The notes beneath the pieces are model-generated. The model searched no databases, was not told the DNA's origin, and was given only the letters and a program-made list of their open reading frames with translations. A stretch of DNA of 64,000 bases from S5-327 sp965116015. GTDB taxonomy: Bacteria > Chloroflexota > Dehalococcoidia > Lucifugimonadales > Australimonadaceae. Position numbers and translations under genes: made by a program. Of this stretch, positions 1 to 8,514 are shown in pieces; within the stretch, counting starts at the first letter, position 1, and every line of letters starts with the position of its first letter. The stretch is taken from positions 496,001 through 560,000 of the forward strand of contig OZ220477.1 of assembly GCA_965116015.1 (NCBI GenBank), read 5' to 3'.

Positions 1-402
1 CTGCAGAGCGTGTTTCTGTGCAGCTGCGCGGCGGCGCCGTGGATGATCGAGCAGGGGGAGGGCTCGATTGTGAATCTTGCGTCGATATCGGGGCAGGGCG
101 CGAGCGCGAATAACGGGGCCTACGGCGCCGCGAAAGCGGGGGTTATCTCGCTTACGCGGACGATGGCTATCGAGTGGGCGCCGGTGCGGGTGAATGCTGT
201 TGCGCCGGGGACGGTTGACCACGCCGACAGGGCGGCGGCGCATCCTTACGCTCGCGGCCGGGCGCCTGTCTCGCAGACTGCCGCGCTCGGGCGCGCCGGC
301 GCTCCGGAGGAGATTGCGGCGGCGGTTCTCTTTCTGGCTTCCAGCGCCGCGTCGTACGTAACTGGGGCGGTACTCGATGTGAATGGCGGACGTCTCGCGT
401 AG
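1..402 (+). CDS. SDR family oxidoreductase, C-terminal part (5' end outside window)
   Basis: This is the C-terminal half of a short-chain dehydrogenase/reductase, open from base 1 and ending in TAG. The Ser-containing stretch IVNLASISGQG is followed by the active-site YxxxK as YGAAKAG, then the family's VNAVAPG segment and a closing G-A-x-L-D-V-N-G-G. These give a Rossmann-fold NAD(P)-dependent oxidoreductase acting on an alcohol or ketone. The cofactor-binding Gly motif and the true start lie upstream of the window, so neither cofactor preference nor substrate can be judged. The next gene follows closely on the same strand, with its Shine-Dalgarno 10 bases after this stop, suggesting co-transcription with an amidohydrolase. 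Confidence 0.9.
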   Translation: MQSVFLCSCAAAPWMIEQGEGSIVNLASISGQGASANNGAYGAAKAGVISLTRTMAIEWAPVRVNAVAPGTVDHADRAAAHPYARGRAPVSQTAALGRAGAPEEIAAAVLFLASSAASYVTGAVLDVNGGRLA

Positions 403-412
403 GGGCGCCGCG

Positions 413-419
413 AAAGGAG
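413..419 (+). promoter_or_regulatory. Ribosome binding site choosing the GTG start at 425
   Basis: AAAGGAG lies 5 bases before GTG 425. An in-frame ATG at 383 overlaps the preceding SDR gene and has no comparable Shine-Dalgarno, so this site favours the shorter amidohydrolase. Confidence 0.6.
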
Positions 420-424
420 TTGCT

Positions 425-1522
425 GTGGCTACTGAGACGAGGCTGCGCGTTATCGACGCTGACGCTCACGTAACCGAGTCCCCCCGCACCTGGGATTACC
501 TGGAGGGCGACGAGGAGCGGTATCGTCCGTCCCTCTACGCTTCGCCCGACGCTCCGCTTCGGGAGTTCTGGATGATCGACGGCAAGGTGCGGGGGACGAG
601 GCTTCCCTCGCTGTCGGAGAAGCAGCTCGAGGAGCTCTCCAAGCGCTCCGGGTATGAGGTTACGACGCCGCTTGCCGCTCGTGAACTGGATGATGTGCAG
701 CTGCGGCTCGCGCATATGGACGCTCTTGGCATCGACGTGCAGACGCTTCACAACAGCCTGTGGATTACGCAGGTTGCGGACCGTCCTGAGCCGGAGGTTG
801 CTCTGTGCCGGGCGTGGAACCGCTGGATGGCCGCGGCGTCCGCGCAGGGGGAGGGGCGTCTGAAGTGGACGTGCGTCGTGCCGACGATGACGCTCAGCGA
901 GTGCGCGCGGGAGATGCGGGCGGCTCGCGATCAGGGCGGGGTGGGGGTGTGCTTGCGCGCGCACGAGGCGGGGAGGCATCTCATTGATCCTTATTTCTAC
1001 CCGCTGTATGAGGAGGCGGAGCGGCTCGATATGGCTGTGATCGTGCACGTTTCGAATGCGGATCCGTGGCTGGCCGAGCGCCTGAAGTCGCCGTACGATT
1101 TTGGGTCGAGTTTCTCGCCGTTGCGTGTGCCGACTGTTACGAGCTGCCACGAGTACATTATGAGCGAGGTTCCGTTGTTGTTTCCGAAGTTGAGGTGGGG
1201 GTTCATCGAGGTGAGCGCTCAGTGGGTTCCGTGGGTGGTGAAGGAGGCGCGGCGGCGCGGGCGAAAGCTTGGGCGCAAGCTTCCGGACGATCTGTTCGCC
1301 GAGTACCGCATCTACGCCGCATGCGAGACGGACGATGATCTGCCATTCGTTATCAAGTACGCGGGCGAGGACAACATTGTTATCGGAACGGACTACGGGC
1401 ATACGGACATTTCGAGCGAGACCGACGCGATAGGGGTGTTCCGCGAGACGGTGAACGACATCGACGAGTCGGTGAAGCAGAAGATCCTTGCGTCGAATCC
1501 GGCGCGCCTCTATGGCTTGTAA
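425..1522 (+). CDS. Amidohydrolase 2 family protein
   Basis: A TIM-barrel metal-dependent hydrolase or decarboxylase of the amidohydrolase-2 (ACMSD-like) group, 365 residues, which is normal for the family. The N-terminal metal site appears as VIDADAHVTES, giving D-A-H rather than the classical HxH. A barrel-strand His is in VIVHVSNADPW, and the late catalytic Asp is in GTDYGHTD. I chose GTG 425 because of the AAAGGAG 5 bases upstream; starting at ATG 383 would add 14 unconserved-looking residues and overlap the SDR gene. It is probably in an operon with the upstream SDR. Such proteins hydrolyse or decarboxylate cyclic or aromatic acids in many soil and marine bacteria; the substrate here is unknown. 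Confidence 0.85.
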   Translation: MATETRLRVIDADAHVTESPRTWDYLEGDEERYRPSLYASPDAPLREFWMIDGKVRGTRLPSLSEKQLEELSKRSGYEVTTPLAARELDDVQLRLAHMDALGIDVQTLHNSLWITQVADRPEPEVALCRAWNRWMAAASAQGEGRLKWTCVVPTMTLSECAREMRAARDQGGVGVCLRAHEAGRHLIDPYFYPLYEEAERLDMAVIVHVSNADPWLAERLKSPYDFGSSFSPLRVPTVTSCHEYIMSEVPLLFPKLRWGFIEVSAQWVPWVVKEARRRGRKLGRKLPDDLFAEYRIYAACETDDDLPFVIKYAGEDNIVIGTDYGHTDISSETDAIGVFRETVNDIDESVKQKILASNPARLYGL

Positions 1523-1624
1523 GGTTGCGCGGGGGCTCCGCTACGCGGAGGAGGGGAGAGGGCGCGACGGATTCGCCCGCAGCGAAGCCGCGCGTTTGGG
1601 CGCTTCGCAGGCCTTGGGAGGGTC

Positions 1625-2962
1625 TCAGGGGATGACGCCGGAGACGCAGGGTTGTTCATCGAACGCCCACAGTTGCGCGAGCAGGGCGCTGGCGCGCTCG
1701 GCGGTAAGAACTCCGGCGGCGAGGGAGCGGAACTTGGCTTCCAGCTCGGCGTCCGAGAGGGGGTTGGCGGCGTTCCCGCGGGCGTTCTTGATGTTGACGG
1801 AGTAGAGCGCGCCGGCGGCTTCGGCCTCGATGCTCGCCGCCTGCGCGGCGGGGAAGCGCGCGGTCATTGCGGGGTCTTCGTGGACGGAGACGCGTTTCAT
1901 AAGCTCCTGAGCCGCGGGGTCGGCGATGCGTTCGTCCGTGAACTGCGGGGCGGCGACTTCGCCGTCGAGGAGCGCAACGGCGACGAGGTAGGGGATCGAG
2001 TGATCGGCGGTCTCGCGGTCGCGCACTCGCCACTTGTGTGGGTCGGCTGAGCTGGTTACGGCCTGGCGGTAACTGGCGACGCGAATAGCGTCGGGGAGGG
2101 TTCCGCGGAGCTTGTTTCGGAGTTCGAGCGCGGCCCAGATGGCGGCCTGGGCGTTGAATTGCGCCGGAAAGGCTTTGATGCTGGTGAGGGTAGTGTGGAA
2201 CGGGATATCCGCTCCGCCGAGGGCTGGGAGAGGGGTTCGCGCGCCGAGGATTCCTGCAAGGCCGCTGTCGGCGTAGAAGGCTTCGGCGGGGCCGGTCATA
2301 CCGCGGGCGGCGAGGCGCGCGGCGAAGACGCCGGCCTGGGCGGCGTTGGCGGCGGAGCCGGCCTTCCACATCGATAGCTGTCCGTCGCGGACGATTTTGA
2401 GGCTTATGTTTGATGAGAGGGCGATGGAGATGGCGTGGGCGGCGCGCTGGGCGTCGAGCGCGAGCGCTTTGGCCGCGCCTGCGGCTGAGCCGATGGCCAC
2501 GTGGAGGGAGTGGTCGATCAGCTTGGCGGAGGGCTTGTGCTGCTCGTTGAGTCCGCAGAAGACCTCGTAGGCCGCGACCATCGCGACGAGGGCGTCGCGT
2601 CCGCTCAGGCCGAGCGCGTCGGACAGCGTGAGCACGGGGGCGATGGTGTCGCTTGGGTGTCCGCCCTCGAGGGCGAAGTAGGTGTCGTTGAAATCGAGGT
2701 AGCGGACCATCAGTTCGTTGGCGAACGCGGCGAGTTCGGGGGTTGTGCGCTCGCCGGAGAGCCATACGCGGGCGGGGGGTGAGGAGGACGCCTCGCGCGC
2801 CAGGTCTCGCGCGATGGCGACAGGGGCGCTGTCGCTTCCTCCGAGGGCGCAGCCTATAGTGTCGACGAGGCGGGCTTTCATTCCGTGGAGGGCTGGCTGG
2901 GGGATGTCGTCGTAGGCGAGTCGGGCGACGTAGCGGCTCAGGTGGTCGGCGAGGGCATCCAT
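1625..2962 (-). CDS. MmgE/PrpD family protein
   Basis: Full-length (445 residues) member of the MmgE/PrpD family, which includes 2-methylcitrate dehydratase and cis-aconitate decarboxylase. The N-terminus has the family's all-helical opening, with the segment LVDTIGCALGGS, followed by FNDTYFALEGGHPSDTIAPVL, where the conserved Asp and His-Pro-Ser of the active-site region sit. It is convergent with the amidohydrolase on its left and followed upstream by the beta-propeller gene on the same strand. No other methylcitrate-cycle gene (prpB, prpC) is present, so a role in propionate metabolism cannot be claimed. In catabolic clusters of this kind the family often acts as a dehydratase of unknown hydroxy-acid substrates. 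Confidence 0.88.
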   Translation of the reverse strand: MDALADHLSRYVARLAYDDIPQPALHGMKARLVDTIGCALGGSDSAPVAIARDLAREASSSPPARVWLSGERTTPELAAFANELMVRYLDFNDTYFALEGGHPSDTIAPVLTLSDALGLSGRDALVAMVAAYEVFCGLNEQHKPSAKLIDHSLHVAIGSAAGAAKALALDAQRAAHAISIALSSNISLKIVRDGQLSMWKAGSAANAAQAGVFAARLAARGMTGPAEAFYADSGLAGILGARTPLPALGGADIPFHTTLTSIKAFPAQFNAQAAIWAALELRNKLRGTLPDAIRVASYRQAVTSSADPHKWRVRDRETADHSIPYLVAVALLDGEVAAPQFTDERIADPAAQELMKRVSVHEDPAMTARFPAAQAASIEAEAAGALYSVNIKNARGNAANPLSDAELEAKFRSLAAGVLTAERASALLAQLWAFDEQPCVSGVIP

Positions 2963-3013
2963 AGCGGGGGCATCGTATCAGGCTTGTTGTTGCGCGCCGG
3001 CGGCGAGGGCGGG

Positions 3014-4138
3014 CTATCCCGCGCCAGCGCGGGGAATGCGGCGCTGCCGCCGCGCGGCGGCGGCGAGGACGACCATTCCCGCCGCAGCGCCGATGGTGGC
3101 GGACGCTGCCGCTATGGCGAGAGGGCTGGGTCCGGCTGCGCCTATCTGGGCAACGCGGTTGGCGAATTCCTCGCTGACGAACACGCGCCCGTCGGATGCG
3201 ACCGCCACTGATGTGGGGGAGACGAGACCGCCGCGTACAACCTCGACGCCATCGGGCGACCAGCGGACGAGCCTGCCGGGCAGTTCTGCGGCGTGCTGGT
3301 AGCCTCGCTCAGCAAGCGCGCTGAGGTTGTTGCTGAACTCTGTGACGAGTAGCGAGCCGTCGGCGTCGAACGCCGCGTCTGTCGCCGATGTGAAGCCGTC
3401 GGCGTAGATGGTTGTCTCGCCCGGGTCTGTAGCGTCGTTGTCGTTGTTGGCGTCTTGAACGCGGAATACGACGGCTCCGCGCGGCGGGTGAGGCAGCCCG
3501 CTGAGGGTTGCGACGTAGAGTGCGCCGTCGGGGCCGCGCGCGAGGCCGGTCGGGACGGCCTGGGCGCTCCCCGCGGGGAGAGGTCCGAGCGGGGCATAGG
3601 TCGTTACCTCGCCTGCTGGGGAGACGCGCAGGATGCTGTTCCATCCGGCGTCGCTGACGAGCAGGCTGCCGTCGGGCTCTACGGCGAGGTCGTAGGGATT
3701 CGTGAGGAGGTTGGGGGGTTCAAGGCCGGTGGGGTCTTGACCGGTGAGGGGGGTTGGCTGGCCGTTCGGTTCGAGCCGGTAGGCTTCGCGGAATCCCTTG
3801 TCGCGGTACTCGCCGACGACGAAGTAGACGGCGCCGTCGGGGCTCTGGGCGACGCCTGAGGGGCCGACGGTGTAGACGCCCTCGTTGAAGTTTCCGGTAA
3901 CGGCGCGGAGGTTGCCGGCAAGGGTTAGGAGACGTCCGTCTGACGTGAATTTCCGGATGCGACCGCCGCCCTCGGCGATGAGCAGGCCGCCGTCGGGCAG
4001 GGGGAACAGTCCTCGCGGGGCGTCGAGGCCATCGATGACGAGAGGGTCGTCGTTGAGGGTCGCGGCGAGTCCGGCGAAGGCTGCTGCTGCGGCGACAAGC
4101 GCGGCGAGCAGCGCTGAGAGGAATCGAAGTCTTGTCAT
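3014..4138 (-). CDS. ScyD/ScyE-like (NHL-type) beta-propeller protein, membrane-anchored
   Basis: 374 residues from the ATG at 4138. A basic N-terminus followed by an Ala/Leu-rich hydrophobic stretch (about residues 5-28) looks like a signal peptide or anchor. The body contains repeated propeller-blade motifs such as PRGLFPLPDGGLLIAE, GVAQSPDGAVYFV, LAVEPDGSLLVSD and GLARGPDGALYVA. Near the C-terminus an Ala-rich hydrophobic helix (IAAASATIGAAAGMVVLAAA) precedes a basic tail, consistent with attachment to the membrane from outside. The family's function is poorly known. No strong Shine-Dalgarno is visible. The leader is unusual: it consists of degenerate copies of the 3' end of the tRNA-Leu just upstream, so tRNA and mRNA may share a transcript. 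Confidence 0.8.
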   Translation of the reverse strand: MTRLRFLSALLAALVAAAAAFAGLAATLNDDPLVIDGLDAPRGLFPLPDGGLLIAEGGGRIRKFTSDGRLLTLAGNLRAVTGNFNEGVYTVGPSGVAQSPDGAVYFVVGEYRDKGFREAYRLEPNGQPTPLTGQDPTGLEPPNLLTNPYDLAVEPDGSLLVSDAGWNSILRVSPAGEVTTYAPLGPLPAGSAQAVPTGLARGPDGALYVATLSGLPHPPRGAVVFRVQDANNDNDATDPGETTIYADGFTSATDAAFDADGSLLVTEFSNNLSALAERGYQHAAELPGRLVRWSPDGVEVVRGGLVSPTSVAVASDGRVFVSEEFANRVAQIGAAGPSPLAIAAASATIGAAAGMVVLAAAARRQRRIPRAGAG

Positions 4139-4160
4139 TGAGAGTGGGGGCGAGGCGGGG

Positions 4161-4241
4161 GGTTGGCGCCGAGGGTGGGATTCGAGGGTTGGCGCCGAGG
4201 GCTGGCGCCGGGGGTGGGATTCGAGGGTTGGCGCCGAGGGT
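4161..4241 (-). repeat. Tandem degenerate copies of the tRNA-Leu(UAA) 3' end
   Basis: Read on the minus strand, the bases just after the tRNA CCA end repeat the T-loop-to-CCA part of the tRNA. Units of about 25 and 14 bases alternate, making two 39-bp periods (4163-4201 and 4202-4240). Each unit ends in GGCGCCA, against GGCACCA in the tRNA. The block separates the tRNA from the start codon at 4138. Confidence 0.8.
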
Positions 4242-4326
4242 TGGTGCCGAGGGTGGGATTCGAACCCACAAGTCCGTGGACTGCGGAGTTTAAGTCCGCT
4301 GCGTCTGCCGGTTCCGCCACCTCGGC
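4242..4326 (-). tRNA. tRNA-Leu (anticodon UAA)
   Basis: On the minus strand the sequence folds as a class II tRNA. The 7-bp acceptor stem is GCCGAGG/CCTCGGC, the anticodon stem GCGGA/TCCGC encloses CTTAAAC giving anticodon TAA, and there is a long variable arm with a GTCC/GGAC stem. The T-arm GTGGG-TTCGAAT-CCCAC is followed by discriminator A and an encoded CCA. The length of 85 bases including CCA and the variable arm both fit leucine. Confidence 0.97.
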
Positions 4327-4336
4327 TCGCGGGTAG

Positions 4337-4342
4337 AGTATA
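4337..4342 (-). promoter_or_regulatory. Putative -10 element for tRNA-Leu(UAA)
   Basis: TATACT on the minus strand lies 10 bases before the tRNA 5' end, a typical distance for a stable-RNA promoter. I see no convincing -35 hexamer, so the call is tentative. Confidence 0.35.
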
Positions 4343-4374
4343 TGCGCCGGATGGGCGCGCGCTAAGATGAGAGT

Positions 4375-5763
4375 ATGACGGGCTTGCCGTACCGGAGCAT
4401 TCCGAGCGTCGACCGTGTGCTTGCTGACTCTGCGCTTGTCGAGGTTCTGGCGGAGAGCCGGCGCGACATCGTTGTCGAGGCTGTGCGCGAGCGGTTGGCT
4501 CTGGCGCGGTTGGCCATTGGGCGAGGGGAGCCGGCGCCGTCCGCGTCGGAGGTTGCGGAGGCGGCGGCTGGACGGTTGCGCGCTGCATGGGCGAGCTGGC
4601 CGTCGCCGGTTCTGAACGCAACGGGGGTCATTCTGCATACGAATCTTGGGCGCGCTCCGCTCTCGGAGGAGAGTTTGCGCGCTGTGTCCGCCGCCGCGAG
4701 GGGCTATGCGGACCTGGAGTTCGATCTTGCGGATGGTAAGCGCGGTTCGCGGTATTCGGCCATCGCGGGGTTGCTGCGGCAGCTGATGGGAGCCGAGGAC
4801 GCTCTTGTGGTGAACAATAATGCGGGGGCGATGCTGCTCGGACTTGCGAGCTTGGCGGCGGGCAGGGAGGTTGTTGTGTCCCGCGGCGAAGCGAGCGAGA
4901 TCGGAGGGGGGTTCCGGATCCCTGACGTGCTCGCGCAGAGCGGGGCATCGCTTGTGGAGGTCGGGACGGTCAACCGCACTTACGCCGGCGACTACGAGCG
5001 CGCTCTGACCGACGGCGTCGCTGCGATTCTGGTTGTCCACCGCTCGAATTTTCAGGTGATTGGGTTCACGCACGAGCCTGCGCTGAGCGAGGTTGCGACA
5101 GTAGGCGCAGCGCACGGCGTTCCCGTGTTGCACGACTTGGGGTCTGGCGCGCTGATCGACACTGCGGGTTTTGGGCTTGGGCATGAGCCGACGCCGCAGG
5201 AGAGTCTGGCGGCCGGGGCTGGTCTTGTCTTTTTCTCGGGCGACAAGTTGCTGGGGGGTCCACAGGCCGGCCTGGTTGTCGGGAATTCGGAGCTCATCGC
5301 CAAGCTCAGGGGTCATCCGCTGGCGCGCGCGCTCAGGGCCGACAAGCTCACGCTCGCCGCGCTGCACGCGACGCTGCTGCACTACGTTCGCGGCGAGGCG
5401 AGGGAGAGGATCCCTGTTTGGCGGATGGTTGGCGCTTCTCGCGAGGAGCTGGATATCCGGGCGTCCGCGCTTGCGCGAGCGGTCGGCCCGGGCGCTGCGG
5501 TGGTTGACGCGCTCTCTGCAATCGGCGGGGGGAGCCGACCGACCGAGGGATTGCCGTCGCGGGCTGTTCGGATCGACTCTTCGGGGGGCGTTGGCGTGGA
5601 GGAGCTGGCGCGGCGGCTGAGGTCGGGTTCGCCGGCGGTGGTGGGGCGCATCGAGGGGGATTGCCTGCTGCTCGACTTGCGGACGGTTCCGGCGGGGCGC
5701 GACGGGGAGCTGATGCGCGCTGTCGCCGCGGCGCGCGCGGGAGGGTCTCGCGGATCGGGCTGA
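4375..5763 (+). CDS. selA: L-seryl-tRNA(Sec) selenium transferase
   Basis: SelA converts seryl-tRNA(Sec) to selenocysteinyl-tRNA(Sec) with selenophosphate, using PLP in a fold-type I transferase. At 462 residues it is the usual bacterial length. The characteristic block VLNATGVILHTNLGRAPL is at about residues 79-96, and the PLP-binding Lys lies in SGDKLLGGPQAG (Lys291). The N-terminal tRNA-binding helical domain is present. It is divergent from the adjacent tRNA-Leu and convergent with an MFS gene. No selB, selD, selC or recognisable selenoprotein is in the window, so the rest of the pathway must lie elsewhere if the gene works. A SelA-like paralogue with another role is possible, but the intact PLP motif favours SelA. 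Confidence 0.9.
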   Translation: MTGLPYRSIPSVDRVLADSALVEVLAESRRDIVVEAVRERLALARLAIGRGEPAPSASEVAEAAAGRLRAAWASWPSPVLNATGVILHTNLGRAPLSEESLRAVSAAARGYADLEFDLADGKRGSRYSAIAGLLRQLMGAEDALVVNNNAGAMLLGLASLAAGREVVVSRGEASEIGGGFRIPDVLAQSGASLVEVGTVNRTYAGDYERALTDGVAAILVVHRSNFQVIGFTHEPALSEVATVGAAHGVPVLHDLGSGALIDTAGFGLGHEPTPQESLAAGAGLVFFSGDKLLGGPQAGLVVGNSELIAKLRGHPLARALRADKLTLAALHATLLHYVRGEARERIPVWRMVGASREELDIRASALARAVGPGAAVVDALSAIGGGSRPTEGLPSRAVRIDSSGGVGVEELARRLRSGSPAVVGRIEGDCLLLDLRTVPAGRDGELMRAVAAARAGGSRGSG

Positions 5764-5784
5764 CGCTGGGGGAGTCGCGCTGCG

Positions 5785-7053
5785 CTAGAGCGCGAGGCGC
5801 CGGAATGAGGGGGCGAACAGGGCGACGGCGATGACTCCTGCGAGGCCTGCCGCGCCGCCGCATAGCCACGCGAAGGATACTCCGTGATAGCTTGCGAGGA
5901 ATCCTGCAACGACTCCGCCGAGCGGCTGGAAGCCGATATCGAGCATGTAGATGCCCATAACGCGCCCGCGCATATGGTCGGGGGTTACGCCTTGCAGGAT
6001 GGAGTTGTTTGTAGTCATCACCATAATGAAGAACATCTGCTGCACGACGAGGACGAGCCATGCCGCCCACCAGAGTTGGGCTTGCGACAGGGTAATGAGG
6101 GCGAGCGCGCCGCCGGCTACGGCGACGATGGAGAGCCTGCCTTTGCGCTTGATGGCGTGGAAGCGGGCGATGAATACGGCGCCGATGAATCCGCCGACGC
6201 CCATTCCTACGCCCATCAGGCCTAGCAGTCCGCCATCAGGGTCGCCGAGGTCTACGGCGACGAATGCGGGGAGCTGTGTTTGGATGAAGGCCATAAGCGT
6301 TACGGTGGGGATAAACGTCATGAGGATTGCGGAGCGGGGGATGGGCTGGCGGAGCACGTAGGCGAGTCCTTCCCGGAGGTCGGCGAGGGGGGACTGGCGC
6401 TTGCGGTCCTCGCGTCTCTCGGCGAACTCGGCCTTGTAGGGGAGCACGAGGAATACGACGGCGCCGTAGACGATGGCCTGGAGCACGAAGTTCACGTCGG
6501 GGCCGAAGTAGGTGATCATGACGCCGGCGACGCCCGGGCCAACCATACGCATAGAATTGAACGCCATAGAGTTGAGGGCGATGGCGTTCATCAGCCGTTC
6601 CCGGGGGACTGAGTTCGCGACGAGCGTTTGGCGGAGGGGGTTCATCATTCCCCATCCGGCGCCGGAGAGGAACGAGAAGAGGTGGAGATGCCATAGCTGC
6701 TCCAGATCGAAGATGAGCAGGAGGGCGAAACCGAGCGCGAGCAGGGCGAGGTAGGTTTGGTCGACCAGGAGCGCTTTTCGGCGGTCGAACATATCGGCGA
6801 TGACGCCGGCGGCGGGGGCGGCGAGCATAGGGATCGCGCGGAGTCCGAGGACGATGGAGACCTGGAGGGGGCTGTTCGTGAGGTCGAAGGCGAGCCATCC
6901 GAGCGTTATCTGCTGTATCCAGGTTCCGGCGCTCATACAGACGGTTCCGAACCAGAGCAGCCGGAAGTTGCGGTAGGAGAGAGCGGAGAACGTCTCTTTC
7001 CAGCTGGAGCGTCCTCTGGCGGGGGCGGCGTGTTCGGGCGTGGGGTGGCGCAT
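5785..7053 (-). CDS. MFS transporter (EntS-like, MFS_3 type)
   Basis: A 422-residue integral membrane transporter with about 12 hydrophobic segments. The opening FSALSYRNFRLLW and the early motif LGWLAFDLTNSPLQVS are typical of the EntS/MFS_3 branch of drug and siderophore exporters. The loop GVIADMFDRRKALLVDQ is the cytoplasmic motif A equivalent (GxxaDrxdRR) between helices 2 and 3, and RMVGPGVAG lies in helix 5. The start ATG is at 7053, with no clear Shine-Dalgarno. The next gene upstream on the same strand is a close relative, so the pair probably arose by duplication. The exported substrate cannot be inferred. Confidence 0.88.
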   Translation of the reverse strand: MRHPTPEHAAPARGRSSWKETFSALSYRNFRLLWFGTVCMSAGTWIQQITLGWLAFDLTNSPLQVSIVLGLRAIPMLAAPAAGVIADMFDRRKALLVDQTYLALLALGFALLLIFDLEQLWHLHLFSFLSGAGWGMMNPLRQTLVANSVPRERLMNAIALNSMAFNSMRMVGPGVAGVMITYFGPDVNFVLQAIVYGAVVFLVLPYKAEFAERREDRKRQSPLADLREGLAYVLRQPIPRSAILMTFIPTVTLMAFIQTQLPAFVAVDLGDPDGGLLGLMGVGMGVGGFIGAVFIARFHAIKRKGRLSIVAVAGGALALITLSQAQLWWAAWLVLVVQQMFFIMVMTTNNSILQGVTPDHMRGRVMGIYMLDIGFQPLGGVVAGFLASYHGVSFAWLCGGAAGLAGVIAVALFAPSFRRLAL

Positions 7054-7157
7054 GGGGCAAGGTCAAGGTTACTACGCCGCGTCCTGACTCTGTGTGTGGG
7101 CGAGGGGTTCGAGGGCTGAGGCGCTGCGCAGCGAGCGCAGGCGGGGGAGAGGGCGCC

Positions 7158-7240
7158 GACTCGCGCTCGCAGGGAGCGAGGCTACGCTGGGAGCGCCATT
7201 CTCTTCAGGGGGTGGGCGACTCGCGCTTGCAGAGAGCGAG
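7158..7240. repeat. Pair of near-identical 23-bp direct repeats between the MFS genes
   Basis: GACTCGCGCTCGCAGGGAGC at 7158 recurs at 7218 with two mismatches, 60 bases apart. Each copy contains a short CTCGC/GCGAG-like hairpin. They lie between the two MFS genes and might attenuate read-through. Confidence 0.5.
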
Positions 7241-7245
7241 GGCGC

Positions 7246-8514
7246 TTAGAACTGGAGCCGCCGGTAACGGGGGAAGGCGACTGAGGCGATTGCGATAATC
7301 ACGATTCCCGCTACGCCGGCGGCGAGGAACGCGTTGCCGACGCCGTGGGCGGACGCGATGGCTCCGGCGATGAAGCCGCCGAAGGGCATCATTCCGATCT
7401 CCATCTGGTAGACGCCCATCACGCGTCCGCGCAGCGAATCGGGCGTTACTGTGTGGATCGTGGTCATATGCGTGGTCATCACGATCTGTCCGAACATCTG
7501 TTGCAGCACGAGCAGGACCATAGCGACCCAGAGGAGCGTGTTCTGGGAGAGGATGACGACGCAGAGCGCCGATGCTGCGAACGCCGCCGAGGCCACGAGC
7601 CCTTTCTTGCGAGTGAGCGCGAATACGGCGATGACGCCGCCGCCCAGTAGTCCGCCGACGCCCATCGCCATCAGCAGTAGTCCAAGGTATACGCCGTCGT
7701 CGTTGTTGAGCGCCTCGGCGGAGTAGACGGGCAGCTGGTTGAAGACGACCGCCATCGTTGTGAATGAGAGGCCGAACGACATAGCGGCTATGATGCGGGT
7801 GACTGGATCGTGGATGACGTGGCGGAATCCCTCGGCGAGGTTGCCGAGCGGCGATCTTGCGCGGGCTTCGCGTTCGGCTGTGTAGTAGGGGGTTCGCAGG
7901 CGGGAGATCAGGAGCAGCGCGATGAGGAAGAGCACGCCCTGGATGAGGAAGTTGATGTCGGGGCCGAGGTAGGCGATGACGAATCCGCCGATGGCGGGTC
8001 CAAGCGCGCGCATTGCGTTGAAGGCCATAGAGCTCATTGCGACGGCCTGCATAAGGGCTTCTCGCGGAACGGTGTTGGCTACGAGCACTTGCCGCACGGG
8101 GTTGTTGGCGGCCCAGAGGACGCCGAACAGGACGGCGAACACGTAGAGGTGCGCGATCTGCACGAGGTTGAGGAAGAGGATGACGCTGAAGAGGAACACG
8201 AGGAGGGTAACGAGGGCCTGGTCGACCATAAGGAGCCGCTTGCGGTCGACGCGGTCGGCAATCACGCCTGTGATGGGGGAGAGGAGGAGGGGCAAGGCGC
8301 GAATGCCGACGACTCCTGCGACGTGCAGGGGGCTGCGGGTAAGGTCGTAGGCGAGCCAGCCGAGGGTCACCTGCTGAAACCAGACGCCGCCGGCGACGAG
8401 TCCGGTGGTTCCCCAGAGGATGCGGAAGCTGGGGTATCTGAGCGGGTTGGCCGATGGCCGAGGCTGTTCGCCGCCTGCGGCGGCTGGGGATGCTTCGGGG
8501 GAGTTGGAGCTCAT
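7246..8514 (-). CDS. MFS transporter (EntS-like, MFS_3 type), paralogue of the gene at 5785-7053
   Basis: 422 residues, the same length as its neighbour and alignable throughout. It has LGWLAYDLTRSPLHVAG and GVIADRVDRKRLLMVDQ at the positions of the neighbour's matching motifs, and a shared ending of the form FPRYRRLQF versus APSFRRLAL. About 12 transmembrane segments are predicted from hydrophobicity. Both genes run on the minus strand with about 190 bases between them, so they may be expressed separately. The EntS branch exports small molecules by proton antiport; whether the two form a heterodimer or have different substrates is unknown. Confidence 0.88.
   Translation of the reverse strand: MSSNSPEASPAAAGGEQPRPSANPLRYPSFRILWGTTGLVAGGVWFQQVTLGWLAYDLTRSPLHVAGVVGIRALPLLLSPITGVIADRVDRKRLLMVDQALVTLLVFLFSVILFLNLVQIAHLYVFAVLFGVLWAANNPVRQVLVANTVPREALMQAVAMSSMAFNAMRALGPAIGGFVIAYLGPDINFLIQGVLFLIALLLISRLRTPYYTAEREARARSPLGNLAEGFRHVIHDPVTRIIAAMSFGLSFTTMAVVFNQLPVYSAEALNNDDGVYLGLLLMAMGVGGLLGGGVIAVFALTRKKGLVASAAFAASALCVVILSQNTLLWVAMVLLVLQQMFGQIVMTTHMTTIHTVTPDSLRGRVMGVYQMEIGMMPFGGFIAGAIASAHGVGNAFLAAGVAGIVIIAIASVAFPRYRRLQF

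Noticed and set aside
1536..1550. Terminator hairpin after the first amidohydrolase
   Set aside because: CTCCGC/GCGGAG is only a 6-bp stem with a 3-base loop and no U-tract, too weak to call.
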